Of a DNA stretch of 64,000 nt, positions 10,457-20,353 are shown piece by piece; the stretch's first letter is position 1; each line of letters begins with the position of its first letter. The position numbers were made by a program, and so were the translations under genes. This DNA comes from Pseudanabaena sp. Salubria-1. GTDB lineage: Bacteria; Cyanobacteriota; Cyanobacteriia; Pseudanabaenales; Pseudanabaenaceae. The notes below the pieces were generated by a model that saw nothing but the letters and a program-made list of their open reading frames with translations, did not search any database and had not been told where the DNA came from. The DNA lies in the NCBI GenBank assembly GCA_023336205.1, contig JALQCR010000008.1, forward strand, positions 62,001 to 126,000, written 5' to 3'.

Positions 10457-11756
10457 CTTAGTGGTGCAGAAAACTCAGGAGAGTCTCAAGATGAGACAAT
10501 GGTAATACGAGCAAATTCGATACGAAAATCTAACTTTTCGCGTTTGGCAATAGAAGCACAGGCAGGGGGAGGATTAGTTCTAGGGAAAATCTGCAAAAGA
10601 GGAAGAGGTTTTTGTTGGTAAAGAAGGGTGTGAAGCTGACGGAGACCGAGTTGCAGAAAACTCAAGCCGCGATGATCGTGCCAATCAATAGCCGCCCTTT
10701 GCCCCAAACGCACCAACATTATGCCAAGAATTACAGCAATCAGGTTAGCCGTGGCAAGGAGCATAAACAAACAGGTAAGAGATTGAGCATCACGGAGATG
10801 CGAGCTAACCACATTAAAAGCCGCCGACTTGTAATCCTTAAAATGAGGTTCAATACCGCCAAAGCGTTTGCCATAGAGAGCAAAAGTCTTTAATGAAGGG
10901 GGAATATCGCTAAGGACAGCCCATGAACCGTTAGCCATGTCTAGGTTAGCCGTCGCTAAATGACAATTAACATCACCGAGTACGGTGACATCGGGAACTA
11001 GATAAGCTTGCTCTGCGGGAGGTATCAGTTGTTCAACACGCTTGGTTGTACCTGTTGGCAGAGTCACTAGCAGATCGCTCTTTGCGCGAATTGCCCAAGA
11101 CCAGTGATTTTGCTGTAACCATCGGATTAATTCCCCATGTTCAAAACCTCGGTCGGCAAGCAAGGTCACCGTACTTTGTGGCGGCAATAGAGAGCGTACT
11201 TGTTCTAAGACGGGACGATAATGTTCAAAGCCAACTGTAGCGCTGCCATGCTCTAGTACTACTTGAGCTAGAGTAATCGACCTCCCTCCCCAAATCAAGC
11301 ATACTTCTATAAGACAGAATTTATCCCACAGCATACTTGTGTCTAAGGCTAGTTCCAACGATTCTCCTGCAAATGCTTGGAGAAAGTGCTTCACCAATGG
11401 GTTATAGAATCTCTCGGCGATGATATGTGGATTATGCACAAAGTAGCTTAGTCTTTCCATCTGACTTCTGGCTTGGCACTCTCGATGGCTCAAATAGGGC
11501 AACCAATGACTCAGACTTGCCCTTCCTGATTGCAATATCGCGGCTACTGCCTCCGCAAATCCTTGGAGATGTCGCTTATCTTTTGGCTTGAGCCATTGAC
11601 GCAGTTGTTCTTGTAGCTGAAGATATAGGTGGGTCATTTGTATAAGATCTTTTGTTGAGGAACTTGAGTATCTCATCTCTTGCCCCTTTTTGCCTCTTGT
11701 CTCATGATGAGATTCTATGCCTAGCAACGCTTTTCAGATTTTTCTGCACCACTAAG
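10457..11756 (-). mobile_element. IS4-family element in hsdS
   Basis: 1300 bp with terminal inverted repeats CTTAGTGGTGCAGAAAA / TTTCTGCACCACTAAG and a 9-bp target duplication TATTAAAAG at 10448-10456 and 11757-11765. Confidence 0.94.
10486..11727 (-). CDS. IS4-family transposase
   Basis: 413-residue DDE transposase. Catalytic residues are visible as D in LALDTSMLWD, D in LLADRGFEHGEL and E in GGIEPHFKDYKS, the Y-(2)-R/K-like signature of IS4. The first ~30 residues (MLGIESHHETRGKKGQEMRYSS) may lie upstream of the real start; MRYSSS or MTHLYL are alternatives. The frame is intact. Confidence 0.9.
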   Translation of the reverse strand: MLGIESHHETRGKKGQEMRYSSSSTKDLIQMTHLYLQLQEQLRQWLKPKDKRHLQGFAEAVAAILQSGRASLSHWLPYLSHRECQARSQMERLSYFVHNPHIIAERFYNPLVKHFLQAFAGESLELALDTSMLWDKFCLIEVCLIWGGRSITLAQVVLEHGSATVGFEHYRPVLEQVRSLLPPQSTVTLLADRGFEHGELIRWLQQNHWSWAIRAKSDLLVTLPTGTTKRVEQLIPPAEQAYLVPDVTVLGDVNCHLATANLDMANGSWAVLSDIPPSLKTFALYGKRFGGIEPHFKDYKSAAFNVVSSHLRDAQSLTCLFMLLATANLIAVILGIMLVRLGQRAAIDWHDHRGLSFLQLGLRQLHTLLYQQKPLPLLQIFPRTNPPPACASIAKREKLDFRIEFARITIVSS

Positions 11757-11765
11757 TATTAAAAG

Positions 11766-12433
11766 AAGAAAAACGACTAGTTATTTTAAAAAATATACAA
11801 GGAGAATATATATCTAATAATTACGAAAATTATTTTGAGCCAATCAAACTAAAGTATTGTTGTAAAATTATAGACTGTAAGCATATAACCCCTTCGTACT
11901 CTTCTGATGGCATTCCAATTGTTAGTCCAGGGGAATTAAAACCATATTCAATTGATTATTGTGGTCTTCGACTTGTCAGTTTAAAAGATTATAAAAAATT
12001 GACTGACGGCGATAGAATGCCTAGTCGTGGAGATATTCTATATAGTAGAAATGCGTCTGTAGGATCAGCATGTCTTATTAAGGAAGACAAACAATTTTGT
12101 ATGGGACAAGATGTATGCTTAATCCGCAGTCAAAAATATAGTGGTAATTACTTAGAACATCTATTGAATAGTGATTTTATTTTAAAAGAAGTTGAGCGTA
12201 TTTTGATAGGGGCAACTATTAGGAGAATAAACATTTCAGAAATTAAAGAACTAAAAATTATATGTCCACCAATTAGGTTGCAAAAAATAATTTGTGAAAC
12301 CATTTCAAAATCAACAAGAAAAATTGATTTAGCAATATCCAAATCTCAACAAGAAATTACAGCAATTAAAGAATATCGAGAAGCCCTAATTACAGACCTA
12401 GTAACAGGCAAACGCAGTATCCCCAAAACATAA
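11766..12433 (+). pseudogene. hsdS: hsdS, 3' part (TRD2)
   Basis: Second target-recognition domain and C-terminal conserved region of HsdS. Frame continuity across the IS4 duplication gives LLKEEKRLVILKN..., then IVSPGELKPY, GDILYSRNASVGSACL and the distal helix with EITAIKEYREALITDLVTGKRS, which mirrors the central repeat. An internal ATG near 11999 is not the native start. The stop is 11 bp before hsdR. Confidence 0.92.
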
Positions 12434-12444
12434 AGGAGTTAATC

Positions 12445-15171
12445 ATGATCCAATTTACCGACACCTCAGAAAAAGGATTTCAAAAATTTATCGTCAACTA
12501 TTTGACAGATAAAACCATCGGGCATAACTTTATCGAAACCCACTCAGCCGAATTTGACGCTGAATTTTGTATTAACAAAAAACAACTACTAGCATTTATC
12601 GAAGCAACCCAAAAAGAAGCCTATGAAACGATTCAACGAAAAGGCGAACGCAAATTTTTAGTACGCTTAGACGAAGAAATCAAAAAATTCGGCATTATCG
12701 AAATACTCCGCAAAGGCGTAAAACACCTTGATAAAACCATAAAACTGTTTTATCACAAACCCTCATCAATCTATAACACCAAAGATGCAGCCAACTACGC
12801 CGCCAACATATTTTCAGTAACACAAGAACTGGTCTATAGCCTCGACCACAAAAATCGCCTTGACCTTGTGATTTTTATCAATGGCATCCCTATAATTACC
12901 TGTGAACTAAAAAATCCCCTAAGCGGACAAACCGTCAAAAAAGGCATCATTCAATATCAAAACGACAGAGATTCCAAAGATAAAATATTGTCCTTTGCCC
13001 GTTGTATGGTTCACTTTGCCGCCGACACCGAATTGGTGTATATGTGTTCCGAACTAAAAAATAAAGCCTCAATCTTTATTCCTTTCAACAAAGGCTTAAA
13101 CGATGGAAAACCCATAGAACCCTTTGGCGCAGGTAATCCCGTAAACCCCAACGGATTAAAAACCCATTATTTTTGGGAACAAATATTAAGCAAAGACTCC
13201 TTGAGCAACATCATCGACAAATTTGCACAGGTCATCGAAGAAACAGACGAAGACACAGGCAAGAAAACCAAAAAGATGATCTTCCCTCGTTATCATCAAC
13301 TAACCTCTGTACACCAAATCCTCGCCCATGCCAAAGAAAACGGAATTGGACAGAAATATTTAATTCAACATTCCGCAGGATCGGGAAAATCAAAATCAAT
13401 TGCTTGGCTTGCCCATCAACTACATGGTTTATTTGATGCAACAGGCGAAAACAATCTGTTTGATTCCGTCATTGTCGTAACCGATAGAACCGTATTAGAT
13501 AAACAACTACGCGATGAAATCAGACAGTTTTCACAACAGAAAGGCATTGATCAAGCAATCACAGGTGAAGGCGGCAGCAAAACCAGCCAGCTAAGAGAAG
13601 CGATCGCCAATAAAAAGAAAGTCATTATCTGCACAATCCAAACCTTTCCGCATCTATTAGACGAAATGCAAGGTTTAGACTCGTTAAAATTTGCAATCAT
13701 CATTGACGAAGCCCATAGTAGCCAAAGTGGAGAAACCTCCGCAAAAATGAATGCGGTATTAGCCGATAAAAACGAAGATGCAGAAGATGAAGACGCTCCA
13801 ACCTTAGAAGACAAAATCAATGAATTGATAGAAAGCCGTAAAATGATTAAAAACGGCTCCTACTTTGCTTTCACAGCCACACCAAAAAATAAAACCCTAG
13901 AAACATTTGGTGTAAAAACCGAAAAAACCTATGTAGATAACAATGGAGAGATAAAAACTAAATTTGATGCGTTTCATTTATATTCCATGAAACAAGCGAT
14001 CGAAGAAGAATTTATTCTGGATGTATTGCAAAATTACACTACTTACAAATCCTTTTATAAACTCATTAAGTCAGTAGAAGAAAATCCCGAATTTGACACT
14101 AAGCAAGCTCAAAAGAAACTCAAAGAGTATGTAGAAGGACATGAGTTTGCGATCGGACAGAAAGCAAGAATCATGATCGATCATTTTCATCGTGAAGTGA
14201 AAGGGAAAGGACTAATCAATGGTGAAGCAAAAACAATGATTGTCACCAAAAGCATTTTGGACGCAATTAAGTACAAGCAAGCTTTTGACCTATATCTTAA
14301 AGAAATAAAATCACCTTACAAAGCGATCGTTGCATTCTCAGGCAAAAAAGAATATCAAGGGATAGAATATGACGAGACATCAATGAATAATTTCAAAGAT
14401 GATAAAAACGATATTCCCAAAAATTTCAAGAAAAGCGAATATCGGTTTTTGATTGTTGCCAATAAATATCAAACAGGTTTCGATCAGCCACTCCTGCACA
14501 CAATGTATGTGGATAAAAAACTGCGTGATGTTCAAGCCGTGCAGACACTCTCAAGACTAAATCGAGCATTTAAGCCACACAAAAAAGATACCTTTGTTCT
14601 AGATTTTTATAACGACACTAAAGATATAAAAGCAGCTTTTGATAATTACTATACCTCTACCTCTCTAGGCGAAGAAACAAGCCCCAACAAGCTAAATGAT
14701 CTAGTAGACGCTCTAGAAAAGTTTGAGATTTATAACGAAGAAACCGTAGAAGATTTCTTTGCGAAATATTCTAACAATGCCGATCGCTCAGTTTTAGATC
14801 CAATTATCGATTCCTGTGCTGAGATTTTTAAGAACGACTTAGAGTTAGACAAACAAATTGATTTCAAACAAAAAGTTAAATCATTTTTGCGAACCTACAG
14901 CTATTTATCTAAATTGCTTGATTTTAATAGTCTCTATTGGGAGCAGCTATGGTGGTTTTTAAAATATCTTGTGGCTAAATTGCCTATTGATAGTAATGAT
15001 GATCTTGCAGTGGGTATTATCGAAGCGATCGATATGGACAGCTATAGACCTGTCAAACAAAATAAAGAACCCGAACAAATAGTTTTATCCGCAGAAGAAG
15101 GACTTGTCGCACCAATTCCAGTAAGTGTTGGCGGTGGAAAAGTTGAGAATGAATTTGACACCTTAGAAAAT
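12445..15171 (+). pseudogene. hsdR: hsdR, type I restriction subunit, main 5' part
   Basis: Restriction/translocation subunit. The N-terminal PD-(D/E)xK nuclease is visible (LDLVIFINGIPIITCELKNP), followed by a superfamily-2 translocase with Walker A HSAGSGKSKS, DEAH box IIDEAHSSQSG, motif III FTATP and motif VI QTLSRLNRAF. The native frame ends at EFDTLEN (15171), where IS1 struck; the following residues to 15210 come from IS DNA. The missing 104 codons are found on the other strand at 27497-27808. Joined through the duplication TAGAAAAT they give 1012 codons plus stop. Confidence 0.95.
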
Positions 15172-15193
15172 GGTAGTCCTAAAAAGGAAAGGA
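15172..15193. mobile_element. Terminal 22 bp of an IS1 copy, severed by IS30
   Basis: GGTAGTCCTAAAAAGG... plus GGA is the tip of the IS1 that struck hsdR; the rest of that copy is at 27817-28615. Its last three bases, GGA, equal the complement of the TCC bordering the IS30 at 28616, as expected of one IS30 insertion site split by inversion. The adjoining TAGAAAAT (15164-15171) matches 27809-27816 in reverse complement. Confidence 0.93.
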
Positions 15194-16280
15194 CGCCAAT
15201 TCAAGGATGAAATGCAACGGGTTCTGATGAAGCAAAGAATACTTCGTAAGGAGTACGATAGTCAAGTGATTTTCTGGGTCTGTGATTGATCAAATTCACT
15301 GCCTTCTGAAAGTCCTCTTCTTTCACGATTTTAAAGTTTGTACTTTTGGGATAGAACTCTCTAATTAATCCATTGGTGTGTTCATTCAATCCACGTTCCC
15401 ATGAATGATATGGATTCGCAAAGAAGGTCTCTAGTTTCAATCTTTCAGATAGCTTCTCATGCCCACAGAATTCTCTTCCATTATCAAAGGTCATTGTCTT
15501 TCGAGATGTTGATTCTATAGGCTCAAATAGATTGAATGTCACTCTGTTTATCTCATCCATCGTCTTGTTCTTAGCTAGTCCAGCAAGTAAATACTTCGAT
15601 GCTTTATCAACATGCGTAACTACGATACCTGTGTGGTTGCACCCGATTACCGTATCACTTTCCCAATGTCCAATCTCTGTTTTTAAATCTGCAATCTTCG
15701 GTCGATTCTCTATCCCTACCCTATTGGGAATGCCACCTCGCTTCTGATGGCGACCTTTGCGCCTTCGTTGCTTTTGCTTCTGCCTCAGATATTGTTGATA
15801 TATTCCCATCTCTTGATGGTTTGCATAGATCATCAGATAAATCGTCTCATAGCTGATTTTACCTAGCCCCTCCCTTTCCATTCTCCCTGCTAGTTGCTCT
15901 GGGCTGTGGTGTTGCTCTAACCGTTGTTTGACTTCGGCGATCGTCTCAGCACTGATGCTCTGAAATCTTACCTTTGCTTGTTTCCGTCTTGCTTTCATCA
16001 GGGCAACCGCAGTATCTGGCAAATAGCCAATCTGTCGCTCGTCTGTATTGCGCGATAACTCTCTTGAAATCGTACTTTTGTTTCGCTTCAAGCGACGACC
16101 TATCTCTGATACAGATAATTGCTCAATTACTCTTAGTTTATACAGTTCACTTCTTTCTGTGGTGGTAAGATGGACAAAGCTCATGAGGGTATCCTAATTA
16201 TTGTGATTAATATCAGAATATCCTTATGAGTCCCTTTACGCAAAGATCTCTAGGTGTTGCATTTCATCCTTGAATTGGCG
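15194..16280 (-). mobile_element. IS30-family element, copy 1
   Basis: 1087 bp with near-perfect ~25-bp inverted ends (CGCCAATTCAAGGATGAAAT...). The left flank is GGA within IS1, the right flank is CAA inside a truncated IS630; the flanks do not match, so this copy is a recombination product. It is identical in structure to the copies at 28616, 36500 and 37839. Confidence 0.95.
15201..16184 (-). CDS. IS30-family transposase (copy 1)
   Basis: 327-residue transposase. N-terminal HTH for inverted-repeat binding (TTTERSELYKL, SEIGRRLKRNKSTISREL), then a DDE domain: D in GHWESDTVIG, D in TFDNGREFCGHE, E in HSWERGLNEHTNGLIREFYPK, the classic IS30 signature. Intact. Confidence 0.96.
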   Translation of the reverse strand: MSFVHLTTTERSELYKLRVIEQLSVSEIGRRLKRNKSTISRELSRNTDERQIGYLPDTAVALMKARRKQAKVRFQSISAETIAEVKQRLEQHHSPEQLAGRMEREGLGKISYETIYLMIYANHQEMGIYQQYLRQKQKQRRRKGRHQKRGGIPNRVGIENRPKIADLKTEIGHWESDTVIGCNHTGIVVTHVDKASKYLLAGLAKNKTMDEINRVTFNLFEPIESTSRKTMTFDNGREFCGHEKLSERLKLETFFANPYHSWERGLNEHTNGLIREFYPKSTNFKIVKEEDFQKAVNLINHRPRKSLDYRTPYEVFFASSEPVAFHP

Positions 16281-16816
16281 CAATTAAGAGCATCTTCATC
16301 AGTAATAGAATTAATAGCCATAGTAATTGCGTCGTCAAGAGCCGAAATTGTGCGAGCTTTAGCCGAGCGAATAATCTCTTTTAATTTTGACCAACATAAC
16401 TCGATTGGCGATAAATCAGGAGAATAGGGAGGGATGAACTTAACCTGAGCACCAACGGATTCAATTAGGGTTTTAGCCATTGCAGCGTAATGTACAGGCA
16501 AATTATCCATAGCGACAATTGCCCCAACCCATAACCGAGGCAATAGTATTTTCTCAATGAAAACCAAAAAACTGGCGGTGTTGAGACTACCAGCAAAAGT
16601 CATCGCAGCAATCAACCCTTCATCACTCATGGCTCCAATTAAAGTGATGTTTCTACCTTTGTTACCTGGACGGTCATCATATACCCTACATCCTCCTTGA
16701 CATCTACCATAAAGCCTCGTCATCGCTAGATTTAGCCCTGTCTCGTCAATGAATACAAGGTTTTTGACATCTATCGTATCTAGCCAACGACGAAACTCAT
16801 AACGCAATTTTTTCAC
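16250..16816 (-). CDS. IS630 transposase, DDE part (frame B), 3' end altered
   Basis: C-terminal catalytic half: DETGLNLAMTRLYGR, DNLPVHYA, PPYSPDLSPIELCWSKLKE (DDE motif typical of IS630/Tc1). It is meant to be translated by frameshifting from the upstream frame at an A9 run (about 16849-16857). The last residues (after SITDEDALN) come from IS30, so the native C-terminus is lost and this copy may be inactive. Confidence 0.85.
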   Translation of the reverse strand: MKKLRYEFRRWLDTIDVKNLVFIDETGLNLAMTRLYGRCQGGCRVYDDRPGNKGRNITLIGAMSDEGLIAAMTFAGSLNTASFLVFIEKILLPRLWVGAIVAMDNLPVHYAAMAKTLIESVGAQVKFIPPYSPDLSPIELCWSKLKEIIRSAKARTISALDDAITMAINSITDEDALNCANSRMKCNT

Positions 16817-17266
16817 TCTTTCTGTCGCTTGTTCGCTGGCTACTAAAGTTTTTTTTTACGCCCTAATTCTAAGCGCTTAAGCGTACGACTCAATCCTGAT
16901 ACGCTCACTTCTATTGTCTTTGTTTCATGTAGTTTTTCTTTGATCTCTCTGAGATATATGTCATTTTGCGCTTCAACAATTGTCTTTACTAATTCTTCAT
17001 CTTTGCCTTTGATTTTCGACCGCCGATCTCCTCCTTGGGGTTTTGCTGCTATTTCATTTGTTTCTCGATACCGACGCAAAAAATCTCGAACAAATGACAA
17101 GCTTACTTTAAATCGTTTAGCTATGCCTCTCTGCGTATTTTCTTTGTTTTCCCAAGCACTTAATATCTTTTTTCGTAAATCTAGCGAATATGCTGCCATA
17201 TGTAATCTTTCCTTGATAATACTTTTAGCTTATTAGACTTGTGGCGGGTTTGATCGGTATTTGCTG
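16281..17266 (-). mobile_element. IS630-family element, copy 1, truncated
   Basis: Same element as the complete 1060-bp copy at 60856. The right end GATCGGTATTTGCTG and the adjacent TA target are present (17267-17268). The other end lacks about 74 bp, replaced by IS30 copy 1. No matching TA-flanked host sequence is found next to the IS30, so a deletion or recombination accompanied the loss. Confidence 0.92.
16843..17199 (-). CDS. IS630 transposase, HTH part (frame A)
   Basis: 118-residue N-terminal DNA-binding half: SLDLRKKILSAWENKENTQRGIAKRFKVSLSFVRDFLRRY. It ends at ELGRKKKL just after nine consecutive A residues. Slippage there would join it to the DDE frame, the usual expression mode in many IS630 elements. 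Confidence 0.88.
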   Translation of the reverse strand: MAAYSLDLRKKILSAWENKENTQRGIAKRFKVSLSFVRDFLRRYRETNEIAAKPQGGDRRSKIKGKDEELVKTIVEAQNDIYLREIKEKLHETKTIEVSVSGLSRTLKRLELGRKKKL

Positions 17267-17312
17267 TAATGGTTCGCTTATACACAAATTCCAACTACGG
17301 TGTACACATAAG

Positions 17313-17402
17313 TCTCAAAACCCCCTTTAATTCCCCCTTGCAAAGGGGGAAAATTAGAAATCTTGTTCCCTCTCCTTTGCAAGGGGAGGGCTAGGGAGGG
17401 GT
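17313..17402. repeat. Hairpin repeat downstream of the cupin gene
   Basis: Arms beginning CCCCCTTTAATTCCCCC and ending GGGAGGGGTT flank an AT-rich loop; inner CCCTTGCAAAGGG is itself palindromic. It is the same class as the repeats at 1396 and 3157. It lies 12 bp past the cupin stop and may act as an end-of-operon structure. The rest of 17267-17413 shows no gene. Confidence 0.7.
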
Positions 17403-17413
17403 TATGGTTACAC

Positions 17414-17861
17414 TTAGAAGGGTTTTGCAGTGTGTTTTGTCGTGTCGAAAATAAACCGCGATCGCGGTTGCGTATCGCCATACATGGTGAAACTAAAGGC
17501 GGGTTCATTGCCAATGGCAGTGACTTGATGAATCGCATGGGGAGTAAAACTAATGATTTCTCCCGCCTTGATAATCTTCTCGCCCACCATCTCGATTTTG
17601 TTAGGAAACTGCGGATCATCAACGCGCTTCCAGAAAGTATGTTTTTCCCGTCCTTTGAGAACTGCGACCACTCCCCATGTACCGTGATTGTGGATATTTG
17701 AGGAGACATTGGGCGCGAAGGTTGCGGTCTGTACGGTGAGCGGGTAGCCAATCTCATTGTATAGAGTCCGCGTTGCCATCCCAGTTTTCGGAGAAGGTTC
17801 TGGATATTGAGTGTGCAACCAATAGGAATTGATTACCAACTGCCTAACACGCATCCTCATT
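17414..17861 (-). pseudogene. Cupin (cysteine dioxygenase-like), 3' part
   Basis: C-terminal 148 codons of a nif-linked cupin. The metal-binding cupin motif HNHGTWGVVAVLKGREKH and a second motif with FTPHAIHQV are intact, so most of the beta-barrel is here. Such genes recur at the end of cyanobacterial nif operons; substrate is not established. IS1 copy 3 separates it from its start. Confidence 0.88.
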
Positions 17862-18679
17862 GGTAGTCCTAAAAAGGAAAGGATGTAGGAAAATATCCAG
17901 ATAGTTGATACAAAGTAAAGTAATGTCAGAAGCAAGGCCATCCTGTCCATCCTGCCAGTCCGTATCCGTTGTAAAAAACGGCAGTACACGACATGGAAAA
18001 CAAAATTATAAATGTCGGGACTGTGGTCGTCAATTTGTAGAAAATCCACAGTGGCAGAGAGTTTCAGAGCGTACCCAAGACACTTATGACCTTCTTGAGA
18101 AACTACTACTAGAAAAAATCCCACTAGCTGGAATTGCCAGAGTCCTCAAGGTGTCAGAGAGATGGTTGCAAAGTTACGTCAATCATAAATATGAAAACGT
18201 TCCTCAGCAGGTGGAGGTAGAACCAAAACCAAAACGCCGTTTGACCATACAGATGGATGAATTGTGGTCTTTTGTGGACGACAAAGGCAATAAACAGTGG
18301 GTATGGCTTGCCATTGATGCCGAGACTCGTGAAATTGTCGGTTGTTATATAGGCGATCTCACTGGTGAATCAGCTCAGAAGTTATGGGAATCGTTGCCTA
18401 GCGTCTATCGCCAATGTGCGGTTATTTATACTGACTTCTATTCGTCTTATCCAGTTGTCCTGCCCAGCAAACGTCATAGGGCTGTCGGGAAAGAAACGGG
18501 AAAGACCAACTATATTGAGAGATTCAACTGTACGTTACGTCAACGAGTATCAAGACTAGTTAGAAAGACCTTATCTTTTTCTAAGAAATTGGAAAATCAC
18601 ATTGGAGCCATTTGGAATTTTATTCATCATTACAACGATTCTTTACCTCCGTGTGCGTCCTTTCCTTTTTAGGACTACC
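17862..18679 (+). mobile_element. IS1-family element, copy 3, in the cupin gene
   Basis: 818 bp with target duplication TCCTCATT at 17854-17861 and 18680-18687. Removing it restores a 215-codon frame (stop included). Confidence 0.97.
17923..18672 (+). CDS. IS1-family transposase (copy 3)
   Basis: Single-frame InsA-InsB-like transposase, 249 residues, as in copy 1. It has a private Arg-to-Leu change in GDLTGES, the Pro variant and the GTGTCAGAG codon variant shared with copies 5 and 6. Otherwise intact. Confidence 0.92.
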   Translation: MSEARPSCPSCQSVSVVKNGSTRHGKQNYKCRDCGRQFVENPQWQRVSERTQDTYDLLEKLLLEKIPLAGIARVLKVSERWLQSYVNHKYENVPQQVEVEPKPKRRLTIQMDELWSFVDDKGNKQWVWLAIDAETREIVGCYIGDLTGESAQKLWESLPSVYRQCAVIYTDFYSSYPVVLPSKRHRAVGKETGKTNYIERFNCTLRQRVSRLVRKTLSFSKKLENHIGAIWNFIHHYNDSLPPCASFPF

Positions 18680-18884
18680 TCCTCATTTGCGGTAAATAAT
18701 TCCATTCGTCTTCCTCATTGGGAATTTCCCGCAGCAAATTGATAATCTCGGTTAGGAACTCATGGAAATAGTATTTATCCCTAATTAAGTCCCACTCCCT
18801 AGAGGCAGGGCGAGATTCGCAATGTCCGTCATCGGTGACAATCCAATCTTTGCTATTCATGCGGGGAAAAGAAAGACTAATCAT
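18680..18884 (-). pseudogene. Cupin (cysteine dioxygenase-like), 5' part
   Basis: First 68 codons, from MISLSFPRMNSKDW to EEDEWNYLPQM; the reading continues at MRVRQLVINSYWLH across the IS1. It starts 8 bp after the fdxB stop and is on the same strand, so it was the distal gene of the fdxH-fdxB transcript. The N-terminal segment is helical and carries no metal ligands. Confidence 0.87.
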
Positions 18885-18892
18885 ATGAACCT

Positions 18893-19195
18893 CTAGGCGA
18901 TCGCTAAAGCTAAGGGCTGGTGGGTGTAGCAGTTCTTAGGACAAACTCGCGAACAAGCTTCACAGCCAATGCAGTTAGAGGCATTAGCGATCGTCATTAC
19001 TTTCTTCTCGATTTCATCGTCCTCCTCATCATCCACAAATTCGCCTTCATCGTTCATTCCTTTGAGTCCTAGTACTCCACGCCCACAGACTTTGAAGCAT
19101 CGAGCGCAGCCAATACATTTATGTTGATCGATCGCTTGCACAAATTTTGGAAGCCATTCTTTGCCGCCAAAGGTTAAACCAGTTAGAGTTGCCAT
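18893..19195 (-). CDS. fdxB: Nif-associated ferredoxin III (FdxB-type, 2x[4Fe-4S])
   Basis: 100 residues from ATG at 19195. [19 protein letters not shown] matches the family N-terminus; a longer frame from 19279 would overlap fdxH and is rejected. Two cluster-binding motifs are seen: [14 protein letters not shown] (about 37-50) and [14 protein letters not shown] (about 77-90), separated by an acidic loop (DDEEDDE). It is probably a low-potential electron donor or an assembly-related ferredoxin for nitrogenase. It sits 20 bp after fdxH in the nif operon. Intact. Confidence 0.93.
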   Translation of the reverse strand: MATLTGLTFGGKEWLPKFVQAIDQHKCIGCARCFKVCGRGVLGLKGMNDEGEFVDDEEDDEIEKKVMTIANASNCIGCEACSRVCPKNCYTHQPLALAIA

Positions 19196-19215
19196 GATTA
19201 AATTTGCTCCTAAAT

Positions 19216-19515
19216 CTAAATAAGATAGGGTTCTTGATGGGTGCGAATCGTACAGTCTGAGAGGGGATAGGAAACACAAAGGAGGGCAAACCCTTTCTCG
19301 ATTTGCTCATCATCCAGAAAGTTCTGATCTTCTTGGTTGACAGTGCCTTGTTCTACTTTGCCAACACAACTAGAACAAGATCCTGCATTACAGGAAGATG
19401 GAAGTTCTATCCCTGCATCCTCTGCGGCTTGCAGAATGGTTGTGTCTTCATCAATGGGAATCGTGATGTCGATCTGTTTCTTCTTGTTGTACAGTCGCAC
19501 ATTGTATGTAGCCAT
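19216..19515 (-). CDS. fdxH: Heterocyst-type [2Fe-2S] ferredoxin FdxH
   Basis: 99 residues. The ATG at 19515 is preferred over 19530 because GGAGG sits just upstream of it. Plant-type ferredoxin fold with cluster ligands CNAGSCSSC (about 42-50) and a distal Cys (LLCVSYP, about 80). FdxH donates electrons to NifH. The Lys/Arg-rich start (YNKKKQ) recalls the NifH-interaction surface of the family. It lies downstream of hesB, from which it is separated by a hairpin repeat. Intact. Confidence 0.95.
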   Translation of the reverse strand: MATYNVRLYNKKKQIDITIPIDEDTTILQAAEDAGIELPSSCNAGSCSSCVGKVEQGTVNQEDQNFLDDEQIEKGFALLCVSYPLSDCTIRTHQEPYLI

Positions 19516-19555
19516 ATTTAAAACCTCCAAAATAATTGCAATAATTTAGATTTAT

Positions 19556-19620
19556 GTAGGGGTAGTGCCCCCGTGCCTACCCCGTAGGGATCTGGGCAAC
19601 CACGGGGGGATTGCCCCTAC
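19556..19620. repeat. Hairpin repeat between hesB and fdxH
   Basis: Arms GTAGGGGTAGTGCCCCCGTG and the complementary CACGGGGGGATTGCCCCTAC can fold into a stem of about 20 bp around a GC-rich loop. This is a dispersed cyanobacterial repeat type; it may separate fdxH expression from hesAB (inference). Confidence 0.75.
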
Positions 19621-19630
19621 AGGGGAATTG

Positions 19631-19996
19631 CTAGCTGCAAGGCATAGCCGCAGGGGTACAGTCACCAGCTTGGAAGGATTGACCACAGCCGCAGGAACCC
19701 GTTGCATTGGGGTTCTCAAACTTGAAGCCACTCTCTAGCAAGCCATCAACATAATCGACCACCACACCATTGAGTAATGGAGCGCTTTGAGAGTCGATGT
19801 AAACGCGCACTTTCCCTAGCTGTTCCACAATGTCATCAGGCTTTTGCTTGTTGGTGATGTCTAGGGTGTATTGATAGCCGTTACAACCACCATCTTTAAC
19901 ACCAAGGCGGATGCCCTTGTTGGTAGTGCGATCGCCTGTGCCTCTGAGGAAAGTACGTAAGCGTAATTCAGCTTTTTCTGTAAGAATAATTGACAT
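19631..19996 (-). CDS. hesB: HesB/IscA-type iron-sulfur carrier
   Basis: 121 residues, A-type Fe-S carrier linked to nif operons. The conserved cysteines are C39 region (KDGGCNGYQYTLD) and the C-terminal pair GSCGCGQSF (about 102-107). A short Cys-containing tail (GDCTPAAMPCS) follows, as in nif-linked HesB. It likely delivers Fe-S clusters to nitrogenase-related ferredoxins. It follows hesA by about 55 bp. Intact. Confidence 0.94.
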   Translation of the reverse strand: MSIILTEKAELRLRTFLRGTGDRTTNKGIRLGVKDGGCNGYQYTLDITNKQKPDDIVEQLGKVRVYIDSQSAPLLNGVVVDYVDGLLESGFKFENPNATGSCGCGQSFQAGDCTPAAMPCS

Positions 19997-20052
19997 AGAA
20001 ATCTCCTTGAAATTTTGGGGTTAAGAGAGTCAGGTGCTTTACACCACACTCC

Positions 20053-20353
20053 CTAATAATGAGAAGAAGTTTGGACTAGTAGTTTTGAGAAAGAGGGAAT
20101 ACGCTGACTGGTGACTTTCTTAGTCGTGGGAACTGGCGATCGCTTGTTTCTCTGCTGTCCGCATACGAGGCAATCGGGATCAAGATGAGTGCGTCGTTTG
20201 GCAAACTCTAACCGTCCTAAATCCATTGTCAAAAGCTGTGATAGCAATGGCGAACTAAATCCTGTCAAGAATTTAATTGCCTCCAGAGCCGTTAAACAGG
20301 CTAAAGTCCCCGACACCGCACCAAGAACCCCAAAACCACGCCGATCCCAATCG
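20053..20353 (-). pseudogene. hesA: hesA, 3' part
   Basis: Last 100 codons of HesA after IS1. Reading resumes at RRGFGVLGAVSGTLACLTALEAIKFLTGF, the conserved helix of E1-like enzymes, and includes the zinc pair partner DPDCLVCGQ. The stop is at 20053. Confidence 0.92.

Noticed and set aside
17414..18124. 236-residue frame beginning MGFFLVVVSQ
   Set aside because: The N-terminal half is the antisense strand of IS1 fused to the cupin 3' part; the same leader recurs at 7300, 20616, 28372 and 42325.
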